Shown here piece after piece: positions 8,448-18,964 of a DNA stretch of 64,000 bases. A program made the translations under genes and the position numbers. Origin of the DNA: Candidatus Bodocaedibacter vickermanii (GTDB lineage Bacteria; Pseudomonadota; Alphaproteobacteria; UBA6184); NCBI RefSeq assembly GCF_014896945.1, contig NZ_CP054719.1, positions 977,153 through 1,041,152 on the forward strand, read 5' to 3'. Below the pieces are notes generated by a model. It did not search any database and was not told where the DNA came from. It worked only from the letters and a program-made list of their open reading frames with translations. How positions within the stretch are numbered: the stretch's first letter is position 1; the number at the start of each line of letters is the position of its first letter.

Positions 8448-8682
8448 ATGGCAGTTACTTCAAAAGAGTCAGATAAGAAATTGATACTTGAGATTGATAA
8501 TGGAGATAGTGAAAAATTATCAATAGCATTAGAAAAGTGGAACTTTAAAGATATTCAGTCGTATTGGAGGTTTTGTTTAAGTGTCTTAATTGAAACAGAA
8601 AACAATGGTCTTTGGATTGAATCTAATGGATCTCCTGTTCGGATTATGCCAGCCAAGCATTCTTTAAAGGATGGTCAAGACG

Positions 8683-8693
<11 letters not shown>
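8448..8693 (+). CDS. Small protein of unknown function
   Basis: 81 residues, charged and soluble, no signal peptide. A good ribosome site (AGGAGAG, then GGAG) precedes the ATG. The stop codon overlaps the start of the next small gene, so the two form a translationally coupled pair between ubiA and ligA. Their A+T content looks higher than that of the flanking housekeeping genes. No family is recognised. A two-gene toxin-antitoxin or immunity-like module would fit the size and overlap, but nothing in the sequence proves it. Confidence 0.55.
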
Positions 8694-11041
<2,348 letters not shown>

Positions 11042-11045
11042 GCGA

Positions 11046-11300
11046 TTACAATCCAAGCTTATTCAGCCACAGATCAACTTTTGGCATAACTGAATCTGAA
11101 AGTTCTTTAAACTTAGGAATGCGGGCTTGACATTGATACCAAATCCATCGAACAAATGTACTGCTATCTTTTAATAAAACAACGGCCAGCATAAAGAATA
11201 GAATTCCCGGAATAATAGGGAGAATTGCGCCAATCCCGCTCAAGATTAAACATACCCAGCCGACAATTTTACGCTTCATTTCATTGACAAATTTATACAT
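11046..11300 (-). CDS. Small inner-membrane protein, DUF454/PGPGW-like
   Basis: About 84 residues, with two closely spaced hydrophobic helices (GWVCLILSGIGAILPIIPG and ILFFMLAVVLL) and a charged C-terminal tail. The G-x-x-LP-x-IPG turn is typical of small bacterial membrane proteins of the DUF454 and PGPGW types, but the exact family is uncertain. No clear ribosome site marks the start; ATGs at 11306, 11300 and 11279 are all possible. It converges on ligA. Confidence 0.5.
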   Translation of the reverse strand: MYKFVNEMKRKIVGWVCLILSGIGAILPIIPGILFFMLAVVLLKDSSTFVRWIWYQCQARIPKFKELSDSVMPKVDLWLNKLGL

Positions 11301-11335
11301 TCGCATTAGCATCGCATAAATCAATGGAGAATTAA

Positions 11336-11956
11336 ATGCAATTTTCAATTTTAGGCGTACCGTTCAAGTGTACAAAAGATATGTTTACCTGGGAAAAGGC
11401 TAAGTGGTCGCTATTTGTATATTGGGCACAACTTTGGAGAGGTGGCATTCTTGGTGTTGTGGGGGTGTTGATAGTCTGTCTGCCTGCATTATTGAATTTC
11501 AAAGCTTTGTCTAAATTTTTTAGCGCAACACTTGAGGAGGCAGTATGGGTATTCATTTTGCTCATGATAGATTCAATGGGTTATTGGTATCAGCAGAATC
11601 TTGCTTTAGTTATAGTTTTATTTTGTCTTTGGTGTGTTGGGCTTATCTTGGGGATGATCTATTTCCAATATTACACACTGTTCAAAAAGAACTATCAGAC
11701 ATTCTCTCGTCAGCTCAATAAGTTTGAAATTCGATCGCTGTGGAGTTGGGGATTCTGGAAACCATTCATATTTATTACCGTGTTTGGATTGTTGACTGGG
11801 GGTGTCGTCAGAGCTCTGTTTTGGGTGATGGATATTCAGCAGGGCGATGTTGCTCTCATCAGTTTGGTAATAGGTTTAGTGCTTTTTCATATTTTTCTTC
11901 ACGGTGGAAGCTGGGGGTTTGTGCCAGTGTCTAGGCAGCATCCAACAGCGAAATAA
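11336..11956 (+). CDS. Four-helix membrane protein, paralogue 1 of 3
   Basis: 206 residues with about four to five membrane helices and no signal peptide. It is the first of three tandem copies that all begin MQFSI-GVPF-CTKDMFTWEKAKWS and end in LHGG-WGF-PV. Copies 1 and 2 are nearly identical over the N-terminal ~35 and the C-terminal ~85 residues but unrelated between about residues 38 and 95, a mosaic pattern. GGAG precedes the ATG. The family and function are unknown. A lone amphipathic start followed by W/F-rich helices could suit a membrane stress or transport accessory role, but this is a guess. Confidence 0.65.
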   Translation: MQFSILGVPFKCTKDMFTWEKAKWSLFVYWAQLWRGGILGVVGVLIVCLPALLNFKALSKFFSATLEEAVWVFILLMIDSMGYWYQQNLALVIVLFCLWCVGLILGMIYFQYYTLFKKNYQTFSRQLNKFEIRSLWSWGFWKPFIFITVFGLLTGGVVRALFWVMDIQQGDVALISLVIGLVLFHIFLHGGSWGFVPVSRQHPTAK

Positions 11957-11967
11957 AAGAGGGTAAA

Positions 11968-12594
11968 ATGCAATTTTCAATTTTAGGCGTACCGTTTAAG
12001 TGTACGAAGGATATGTTTACCTGGGAAAAGGCTAAGTGGTCGCTATTTGTATATTGGGCACAACTTTGGAGAGGGGTGTTGTTGCTGAGTGGTGCTCTGC
12101 TTTTGTTGGTTGGGATATTCTTTCTGCCTGGTGTGATTAATTCAAATGAGCTTTCAGCATTGTATCAAGGTGTTGACCCATCGATAATGTTTCTTGTGCC
12201 AGTAGTATATGCGTCTCAATATTGGTATCAACACTTGTTAGTGTTGGGTATAGTTTTGTGGAGTCTTTGGTGTGTTGGGCTTATCTTGGGGATGATCTAT
12301 TTCCAATATTACACACTGTTCAAAAAGAACTATCAGACACTCTCTCGTCAGCTCAATAAGTTTGAAATTCGATCGCTGTGGAGTTGGGGATTCTGGAAAC
12401 CATTCATATTTATTACCGTGTTTGGATTGTTGGCTGGGGGCGTCGTCAGAGCTCTGTTTTGGGTGATGGATATTCAGCAGGGCGGTGTTGCTCTCATCAG
12501 TCTGATAATTGGGGTGGTGCTTTTTCATATTTTTCTTCACGGAGGAACGTGGGGATTTGCGCCGGTGTCTAAACAACATCCAGCAACGAAATAA
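11968..12594 (+). CDS. Four-helix membrane protein, paralogue 2 of 3
   Basis: 208 residues. Its ends match paralogue 1 almost base for base (for example 12271-12440 against 11633-11802), while its middle third (residues about 38-97) differs completely in sequence though not in hydrophobic character. It lies 11 bp after copy 1 with its own AGAGGG ribosome site, so the three copies form an operon. Confidence 0.65.
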   Translation: MQFSILGVPFKCTKDMFTWEKAKWSLFVYWAQLWRGVLLLSGALLLLVGIFFLPGVINSNELSALYQGVDPSIMFLVPVVYASQYWYQHLLVLGIVLWSLWCVGLILGMIYFQYYTLFKKNYQTLSRQLNKFEIRSLWSWGFWKPFIFITVFGLLAGGVVRALFWVMDIQQGGVALISLIIGVVLFHIFLHGGTWGFAPVSKQHPATK

Positions 12595-12605
12595 AAGGGG
12601 ATAAA

Positions 12606-13226
12606 ATGCAATTTTCAATTTTTGGTGTGCCGTTTCGATGTACAAAAGATATGTTTACCTGGGAAAAGGCTAAGTGGTCTTTTTGCGTTGGTTGGGCACA
12701 GTGGTGGCGTTCGCTCCTGGTGGGATACTTTTTAACCATTTCCTTAGCAATTGTGGCGGGGGCTGTGTCTGTGGTTTCTGGTGCATTAAAGATGCCGCTT
12801 TCTTTTGATAGTGGGTGGTCTTTGGTTTTGCTGGGGGCTCTTTATATTCCAGCGCTCTTGATCATGCTGAGCATAGATTTTTATGTTTTATTTAAGAAAA
12901 AATATAAGTCATTTGATCGACACTTTTTCAATCCTCCGCAACAGTTGCAATTCTTTAGCTGGCTTTATTGGAAACCCTTTCTAGCCATGACTTTATTGGT
13001 GTTGATATGTTTGTGTGTTATGGGGCTAGTTGGCATACTAAGGATCGTTTTTTTAGGGAGCGTGTTTGGTGTTGTTTTGGAGGTGTTTTCTTCTCTATGG
13101 AGCATAATAAGCTTTTTTGTTTATCTTGCTTTAGTGTCGGGGCACATTACGCTTCACGGTGGCACGTGGGGGTTTGTGCCGGTGCGCAAGCAAACCATAA
13201 CAGAGGAATTGGAGGTCAAGAGCTAA
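12606..13226 (+). CDS. Four-helix membrane protein, paralogue 3 of 3
   Basis: 206 residues. It shares the opening ~30 residues and the closing LHGGTWGFVPV with copies 1 and 2 but is diverged elsewhere, including a basic loop (FKKKYKSFDRHFF) where the others have FKKNYQT-SRQLNKFE. It is the oldest copy by divergence. AGGGG precedes the ATG, and it lies 11 bp after copy 2. Confidence 0.65.
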   Translation: MQFSIFGVPFRCTKDMFTWEKAKWSFCVGWAQWWRSLLVGYFLTISLAIVAGAVSVVSGALKMPLSFDSGWSLVLLGALYIPALLIMLSIDFYVLFKKKYKSFDRHFFNPPQQLQFFSWLYWKPFLAMTLLVLICLCVMGLVGILRIVFLGSVFGVVLEVFSSLWSIISFFVYLALVSGHITLHGGTWGFVPVRKQTITEELEVKS

Positions 13227-13231
13227 TTCTC

Positions 13232-13260
13232 TTGACTTTTTTTTGAAAAATGGCGATAAA
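13232..13260 (+). promoter_or_regulatory. Putative promoter of the rpsF operon
   Basis: TTGACT (13232-13237) and GATAAA (13255-13260) with a 17-bp spacer. This leaves a leader of about 90 nt before rpsF, a plausible place for autogenous S6:S18 control, although I could not identify the conserved S6:S18 binding bulge. Confidence 0.35.
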
Positions 13261-13356
13261 CGATCGATGGCGATATATCGCTTGCTTTATCCTTGCTGTT
13301 TTCATACGCGAGAACAGCTGTGGTCATAAAGACTATCAACCATAAGGAGTTATATG

Positions 13357-13746
13357 ATGAATAAATATGAGTGCATTTATGTTGCACGTCAGGACATTCC
13401 TCAATCTCAAGTTGAGAACATGTCCGAACAATTTACTGGCATTATCAAAGAATACAACGGCACTATTCACAAAGTTGAATATTGCGGTTTGCGCCAGTTA
13501 GCCTACAAAATTAAAAAGAACCGCAAGGGTCATTATGTTGAGATGCACTTTGAGGCTTCTCCAGATGCTATCGTTGAAATGGAGCGTCAAATGGGGCTGC
13601 ACGAAGACATGTTGCGTTTCTTGACGTTGCGAATGAAAGAATTCGTAAAAGGTCCGTCTCCTTTGTCTCAAACAAAGGGATATAAAGAATCTCGTCGTGT
13701 TGCTGTTGTAGCAAAAGAAGAAGCTCAAGAAGGAGTTGTGGCATAA
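13357..13746 (+). CDS. rpsF: 30S ribosomal protein S6
   Basis: 129 residues of ribosomal protein S6 ([12 protein letters not shown] at the N-terminus, [18 protein letters not shown] in the core). Two ATGs lie side by side. AAGGAG (13344-13349) is 7 bases from the one at 13357 and only 4 from 13354, so the second is preferred. S6 binds S18 on the 30S platform. It heads rpsF-rpsR-rplI, the standard order, with dnaB next. Confidence 0.96.
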   Translation: MNKYECIYVARQDIPQSQVENMSEQFTGIIKEYNGTIHKVEYCGLRQLAYKIKKNRKGHYVEMHFEASPDAIVEMERQMGLHEDMLRFLTLRMKEFVKGPSPLSQTKGYKESRRVAVVAKEEAQEGVVA

Positions 13747-13982
13747 TGTCTGTACCTCAAAAACCAAGTTTTTTTCACCGCAAAAAGTCATGCCCATTTT
13801 CTGGTCCAAGGGCTATTGCGATTGATTATCGTGACCCACGCATTTTGCAACGCTTTGTTTCAGAGCGTGGTCGTATGGTGCCAAGCCGTATTAGCTCTGT
13901 TTCTGCAAAGAAGCAACGCGAATTAGCGTTGGCTATTAAGCGTGCTCGTTATTTGGCAATCATGCCGTATGTTGTGGACTAA
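13746..13982 (+). CDS. rpsR: 30S ribosomal protein S18
   Basis: 78 residues, with the conserved core [43 protein letters not shown]. It starts on the last base of the rpsF stop codon (TAATG), so it is translationally coupled to S6, its assembly partner on the small subunit. The N-terminus has the Cys-Pro-Phe element often seen in S18. Confidence 0.96.
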   Translation: MSVPQKPSFFHRKKSCPFSGPRAIAIDYRDPRILQRFVSERGRMVPSRISSVSAKKQRELALAIKRARYLAIMPYVVD

Positions 13983-13994
13983 GGAGAAAAAGCT

Positions 13995-14549
13995 ATGGAA
14001 ATCATTTTAACCGAACGCGTTCATAAATTAGGCAACATTGGCGATATCGTCACTGTAAAAACAGGCTTTGCGCGTAACTTTTTGTTACCCCAAGGTAAAG
14101 CATTGCGTGCGACTGCAGAAGCAAAGAAGAAATTTGAAGCTGATCGTGCACGTATTGAAGCTGATCATGGCGCTAAAAAAGTTGAAGCAGAAAAAGTTGC
14201 TGCAAAACTAGAAGGCAAAGTTGTTATTGTTGTTCGTCAAGCGGGCGATAGTGGTCAATTATATGGATCAGTAACAACTCGTGATGTGGCGGCAGGTCTT
14301 GTAAAAGATGAATTCGCAGTAGTTCGTCAACAAATCACAATTCCTAAAGTAATTAAAGAATTGGGATTGCACCCTGCAACTGTTCAATTGCATTCTGATG
14401 TTGTTGTGAATGTTCGCATTAACGTTGCACTCAGCGTTGAAGAAGCTCACGCACAATTACAAACTGCAAATAAAATTGCTGGTAAATCATATGGATCAGA
14501 AAAAGCTGTTGAATCAGCTGACGCTGAAACATCTGAAGAAACTGCATAA
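13995..14549 (+). CDS. rplI: 50S ribosomal protein L9
   Basis: 184 residues. The N-terminal domain begins MEIILTERVHKLGNIGDIVTVKTGFARNFLLP, the family signature; a long connecting helix and a C-terminal RNA-binding domain follow. A ~30-residue acidic tail extends past the usual ~150 residues, a feature seen in many alphaproteobacteria. AAGGAG ribosome site. A GGGGAGC-GAAA-GCTCCCC hairpin (14560-14577) follows the stop but lacks a T-run, so it may be a processing or stability hairpin rather than a terminator. Confidence 0.95.
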   Translation: MEIILTERVHKLGNIGDIVTVKTGFARNFLLPQGKALRATAEAKKKFEADRARIEADHGAKKVEAEKVAAKLEGKVVIVVRQAGDSGQLYGSVTTRDVAAGLVKDEFAVVRQQITIPKVIKELGLHPATVQLHSDVVVNVRINVALSVEEAHAQLQTANKIAGKSYGSEKAVESADAETSEETA

Positions 14550-14597
14550 TTGTTTCATGGGGGAGCGAAAGCTCCCCATCTAAGTTAAGGAGTCTTT

Positions 14598-16061
14598 ATG
14601 TCGTCCGTTGTTGATCTTAAGCAGACATTTGCTGTGACAACAGCAGAAGGTCAAGAAAATTCCGTACCCTATAATCCTGAGGCTGAGCAGCTTTTGCTTG
14701 GAACGTTGTTGTATAACAATGCTCCATTTGAAAAGACGTCAGAATTTCTAAAACCCGATCATTTTGTTAATCCAGTACACCAACAAATTTATACGGCCAT
14801 ACAGCGATATGTTGAACGTGGTCATGTTGCCGACCCTATTACCTTAAAGGGATATTTTACGCAACATCCAGATGCGGAACAGATTAGTTCATATTTGGTT
14901 AGCCTTGCGACGAATGCGCATCAAATCATTGATGTTGAACATTACGGACGCATTATTTATGACTTGTCTTTGCGTAGGCAATTAATTGCGTTGGGGTCGG
15001 AGGTTGTTGTTGAGGCGCGTCGTATTGATACAGAAAAGACGACGGATGAGCAAATCACTGACATTGAGCAGAAATTATTTTATCTTGCGACTCAACAAGA
15101 TTCACAACGTGCGGCGCTGCCCTTTAAGGCAGCATTAACAGAAGCGATTAACACTGCGAAAAAAGCATTCCAAAGTGATCGCAAAATTGTGGGTGTGACG
15201 TCTGGCTTAAAAAGCGTGGATGATTATTTGGGTGGGTTTCACAATTCCGATTTGGTTATTTTGGCAGGGCGACCCTCTATGGGTAAAACTGCATTGGCGA
15301 CGACTATTGCCTTTAACTCGGCAAAAGCACATTTGGAAAAACGTGTTGAAGGTGCTGGTGTTTTGTTCTTTTCATTAGAAATGTCCGCAGAACAGTTGGC
15401 AACACGATTGCTTGCGGCGGAATCGCAAGTATCGTCAGAAAAAATTCGACGCGGCGAATTAACCAGCGCTAGCTTTGAACGATTTATTGAGGTAAGTCGC
15501 GAACTTGAAAATATGAATTTATTTATTGATGATACGCCAGCGTTGTCGGTATCGTCGTTACGATCGCGCGCGCGACGATTAAAGCGTCAGCATAATATTG
15601 GCTTTATCATTATTGACTATTTACAATTGCTTACCACGGGGCGCCATGGCGGCGACAACCGTGTGAATGAAATTTCGGAAATTTCACGATCACTAAAGGC
15701 GATTGCAAAAGAATTAAGCGTTCCGATTATTGCGCTGTCACAGTTGTCTCGTGCGGTAGAGCAACGCGATGATAAGAGGCCGCAGCTTTCAGACTTGCGA
15801 GAATCTGGATCGATTGAGCAAGACGCTGACGTTGTGTTGTTCGTGTATCGTGAGGAATATTATCTGGCACGAAAAGAGCCTAATATTGAAGATGTTAAGA
15901 AGTACAACGAATGGACGGATCGTTTACAAAAGGTTGCCAGTACGGCAGAGGTGATTATTGGTAAGCAACGTCATGGTCCAGTGGGGACGGTTCGCTTACA
16001 TTTCGATGGACGCTTTACGCGGTTTTCTAACCTTGATCAAACTTATCAGGAAGTCTATTAA
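14598..16061 (+). CDS. dnaB: Replicative DNA helicase
   Basis: 487 residues. The N-terminal domain (YNPEAEQLLLGTLLYNN) binds primase. The RecA-like motor carries Walker A GRPSMGKTA near residue 222, Walker B IIIDYLQLL, and the DnaB signature SQLSRAVEQRDDKRPQLSDLRESGSIEQDAD. It unwinds DNA ahead of the replication fork. No intein or insertion is seen. The alr gene begins directly after its stop codon. Confidence 0.97.
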   Translation: MSSVVDLKQTFAVTTAEGQENSVPYNPEAEQLLLGTLLYNNAPFEKTSEFLKPDHFVNPVHQQIYTAIQRYVERGHVADPITLKGYFTQHPDAEQISSYLVSLATNAHQIIDVEHYGRIIYDLSLRRQLIALGSEVVVEARRIDTEKTTDEQITDIEQKLFYLATQQDSQRAALPFKAALTEAINTAKKAFQSDRKIVGVTSGLKSVDDYLGGFHNSDLVILAGRPSMGKTALATTIAFNSAKAHLEKRVEGAGVLFFSLEMSAEQLATRLLAAESQVSSEKIRRGELTSASFERFIEVSRELENMNLFIDDTPALSVSSLRSRARRLKRQHNIGFIIIDYLQLLTTGRHGGDNRVNEISEISRSLKAIAKELSVPIIALSQLSRAVEQRDDKRPQLSDLRESGSIEQDADVVLFVYREEYYLARKEPNIEDVKKYNEWTDRLQKVASTAEVIIGKQRHGPVGTVRLHFDGRFTRFSNLDQTYQEVY

Positions 16062-17225
16062 ATGCAAAATCAAACGATGGTTTATAATAAGTTGCAGAAT
16101 AAAAAATCTGAGCTGCCATTTTCTGTAAAAGTTTCCCCGCAAGAAACGGGCGCTATGATTGTTGATCTGGCGGCGGTGCAAAAGAATTATCAAACCTTTG
16201 AAAAACATATTGCGCCAACAACCATTGCCCCTGTCGTAAAAGCGAATGCTTATGGATTAGGCATGATTCCAGTTTGCGAAGCCTTAGCCAACGTTGGGGC
16301 AAAAGAGTTTTTTGTTGCAACGATCGACGAGGGAATTGCTTTAAAAAAGGCGATGCCTGGTGTTGTAGTGTATGTTCTTTATGGGATTTTTGCTGATACG
16401 ATTGATGTGTTTTTTGAACATCAGTTGGTTCCGGTATTAAATACGGTTGAACAAATTGAACGTTGGAATAAGTTTGCTGGGGAAAAGCAGGTGAAATTAC
16501 CGGCGGTGATTCATTTTGATACGGGGATGAGTCGCACTGGTTTGACAGCAAAAGAGGTTGAGTGGTTGATGGGTAATCAACACATTTTATCTAGTCTTGA
16601 TTTACACTATGTGATGAGTCATTTGGCATGCAGTGAGGTTCCGGATCACCCCATGAACACAAAACAAAAGGACACATTTCAGCGGTTTGCAGAAGCGTTT
16701 CCCGGGGTTAAACGAAGTTTGGCAGCATCAACATTGATGAAGACTGACTCGTCAGCGAATCACGATATGGCGCGACTGGGGTATGGGTTGTATGGGTTCT
16801 GTTACGATACGCCAGCGATTCAATTAACGAATTGCTTGCATGTGTACAGCAGAATTGTACAGCTAAGAGATTCTGTGCCGGGTGACACCGTTGGGTATGG
16901 CGCTAATTATGTGGTTGAAAAAGCGGGGCGGCTGGCAACACTATCGATTGGTTATGCTGATGGGTATCATCGGTTTTTGCACAACTATAAAACATATGTA
17001 TATATTGGTCCTTATAAAGCGTATTTGGCTGGGCGGATATCTATGGATTTTTGTGTGGTGGATGTTAGCCATGTACCTGAAGACTATTTATACGAGGGCG
17101 CTTGGGTTGAAATGATCGGAGAGCATATCCGTGTGGCAGATTTGGTGACGGGCACTGATTTTGTGCCTCATGAGGTTCCAATTTCGTTGGGCAATCGGTA
17201 TATCCGACATTATTTGCCAGGCTAA
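16062..17225 (+). CDS. alr: Alanine racemase
   Basis: 387 residues. The PLP-binding lysine is K60 in VVKANAYGLG; the second catalytic residue (Tyr) lies in VGYGANY near residue 276. The enzyme makes D-alanine for peptidoglycan. The ATG immediately follows the dnaB stop. A later ATG at 16077 is also possible because the first ~25 residues are not conserved in the family. The dnaB-alr order is common in bacteria. Confidence 0.94.
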   Translation: MQNQTMVYNKLQNKKSELPFSVKVSPQETGAMIVDLAAVQKNYQTFEKHIAPTTIAPVVKANAYGLGMIPVCEALANVGAKEFFVATIDEGIALKKAMPGVVVYVLYGIFADTIDVFFEHQLVPVLNTVEQIERWNKFAGEKQVKLPAVIHFDTGMSRTGLTAKEVEWLMGNQHILSSLDLHYVMSHLACSEVPDHPMNTKQKDTFQRFAEAFPGVKRSLAASTLMKTDSSANHDMARLGYGLYGFCYDTPAIQLTNCLHVYSRIVQLRDSVPGDTVGYGANYVVEKAGRLATLSIGYADGYHRFLHNYKTYVYIGPYKAYLAGRISMDFCVVDVSHVPEDYLYEGAWVEMIGEHIRVADLVTGTDFVPHEVPISLGNRYIRHYLPG

Positions 17226-17274
17226 GACATTTTCTAAATAGACTCCTTCGCAAGATGCTCCGGAGACTTTTATC

Positions 17275-17347
17275 GCCCACCCGACCTGGATTGCACAAAG
17301 GGGCGCAACCAGGTCTTCCCACCCGCGGCTTGCAAAGGGGCAAGCCG
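17275..17347. repeat. Double-hairpin repeat R2, copy 1
   Basis: Hairpin one pairs GACCTGG-TTGC (17283-17294, one bulged A) with GCAACCAGGTC (17305-17315), flanked by CCCACCC on both sides. Hairpin two is CGGCTTGC (17326-17333) / GCAAGCCG (17340-17347). The first hairpin and its flanks recur at 25150-25200. It lies in the alr-mlaE spacer and has no T-run, so it is not a standard terminator. Confidence 0.75.
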
Positions 17348-17436
17348 TCAAAAAGAATTGCAATTGGCAAACGGACGTTTCATTTTGTAATGAAAAGCGC
17401 TATTATTATTTATATCTAAGTTAGTTTGAGGCTAAA

Positions 17437-18198
17437 ATGTTTGGTGCAATTGGGCGTCGTTTTATTCTTGCAATGGGAGTGATTGGGCAAATCGCGTTGT
17501 TTTTACTTGAGAGTTTGAAAGCAACGTTTACTCGACCTTTTTATATAAAGGAAACGATTCATCAATTGTATCGTGTGGGATTCTTGTCGTTGCCAATAGT
17601 TACCCTAACAGCGGTATTTACGGGTATTGTCTTGGCGTTGCAAACGTATACAGGATTTTCTAGATTTGGGGCTACGGGTGCGGTGCCAACAGTTATTGTG
17701 TTGTCAATCGTGCGGGAGCTTGGACCTGTATTAACGGGGTTGATGATTGCGGGACGGGTTGGGGCTGCGATGGCGGCGGAGGTTGGAACAATGAACGTGA
17801 CCGATCAAATCGATGCGATGCGGACACTGCACACGGATCCCTATCATTATCTGATTGCTCCCAGGATTTTAGCATCCGTTATTAGCTTGCCATTGTTGGT
17901 GGTTGTGGCAGATACGATCGGCGTGTATGGTGGATATTTGATCAGCACGCTTTATTTAGATTTTAACGAAAGTTATTACATAACACAGACATTTCAATTT
18001 TTGTATTTTTCAGATGTATTTTCTGGGCTGTTCAAGTCGTTATTCTTTGGTGCGGCGATATCGACGATTGGATGTTATTCTGGGTATACTGCACTTCGAG
18101 GGGCTGAAGGTGTGGGTATTGCTGCAACAAAATCGGTTGTTTTAGCGTCGATCAGTATATTTATTTTAAACTATATTTTAACCGTCTTGTTATTTTAG
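17437..18198 (+). CDS. mlaE: MlaE-family ABC transporter permease
   Basis: 253 residues with about five to six membrane helices and the MlaE/YrbE signature IVRELGPVLTGLMIAGRVGAAMAAEVGTM. In the Mla system this inner-membrane permease moves phospholipid between the membranes. The ATPase MlaF follows 7 bp after the stop. The usual third partner, the MCE-domain protein MlaD, is not downstream: radA comes next. Confidence 0.92.
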   Translation: MFGAIGRRFILAMGVIGQIALFLLESLKATFTRPFYIKETIHQLYRVGFLSLPIVTLTAVFTGIVLALQTYTGFSRFGATGAVPTVIVLSIVRELGPVLTGLMIAGRVGAAMAAEVGTMNVTDQIDAMRTLHTDPYHYLIAPRILASVISLPLLVVVADTIGVYGGYLISTLYLDFNESYYITQTFQFLYFSDVFSGLFKSLFFGAAISTIGCYSGYTALRGAEGVGIAATKSVVLASISIFILNYILTVLLF

Positions 18199-18205
18199 GC
18201 TGCAC

Positions 18206-18964
18206 ATGAAAACAAACGCGAACATTAAAATTCAATTACGCAATTTGCACAAATCATTTGGAAAGAAGATCATTCTAAATGGTTTGGATTTAAACGTGCA
18301 TGACAAAGAATCTTTTGTTGTCATTGGTCCTTCGGGTGTTGGTAAATCCGTATTGCTGAAATGTATGTTGGGGTTATTGCCGATTGATAGGGGATCTATT
18401 ATTGTTGATGGCGGAGAGACCTCAAAGTTAACTGGAAAAAAGCGCAATCAATTCTTAAAGAAGTTCGCGATTGTGTTTCAGGGTGGGGCGCTATTCGACA
18501 GCATGAAAATCTGGGAAAATGTTGCGTTTGGTTTAATTCAGGGGCAAGGGGTGCCAGCACCGTTGGCTAAAAAACTAGCCATTGAAAAGTTAGAGCTGGT
18601 TGGTATGAATGCAGCCGTTGGTGAACAACGTCCAAATGAATTGTCAGGTGGGATGCAAAAGCGTGTTGCGATTGCACGGGCTATTATTATGGAACCTGAA
18701 ATTTTATTGTTTGACGAACCGACGGCGGGTTTAGATCCCGTAACGGCCAATTTGATTAATCAGTTGATTCGTAAATGTCATGATGAGCTTAATATTACGA
18801 CATTTACGATTACGCATGATATGTCCACGGTTCATACGGTGGCGGATCGAGTCGGAATGTTGAATGATGGGAAAATTATCTGGGAGGGCACATTGAAAGA
18901 AATTGCAAAATCCGATAATCATTTTGTACAGCAGTTTATTCATCAACAAACGTTTGAAAACTAA
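18206..18964 (+). CDS. mlaF: MlaF-family ABC transporter ATP-binding protein
   Basis: 252 residues. Walker A GPSGVGKSVL, Q-loop in IVFQGGALFDSM (the GGALFDSM segment is typical of MlaF), ABC signature LSGGMQKRVAIARA, Walker B EILLFDEPTAGLDP and the switch His in ITHDM are all present. It powers the adjacent MlaE permease in phospholipid transport. The last base of its stop codon is the first base of the radA start codon. Confidence 0.93.
   Translation: MKTNANIKIQLRNLHKSFGKKIILNGLDLNVHDKESFVVIGPSGVGKSVLLKCMLGLLPIDRGSIIVDGGETSKLTGKKRNQFLKKFAIVFQGGALFDSMKIWENVAFGLIQGQGVPAPLAKKLAIEKLELVGMNAAVGEQRPNELSGGMQKRVAIARAIIMEPEILLFDEPTAGLDPVTANLINQLIRKCHDELNITTFTITHDMSTVHTVADRVGMLNDGKIIWEGTLKEIAKSDNHFVQQFIHQQTFEN

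Noticed and set aside
14560-14577. Hairpin after rplI as a terminator
   Set aside because: Strong GGGGAGC/GCTCCCC stem but no T-run follows, and dnaB begins 20 bases later; more likely a processing or stability hairpin.
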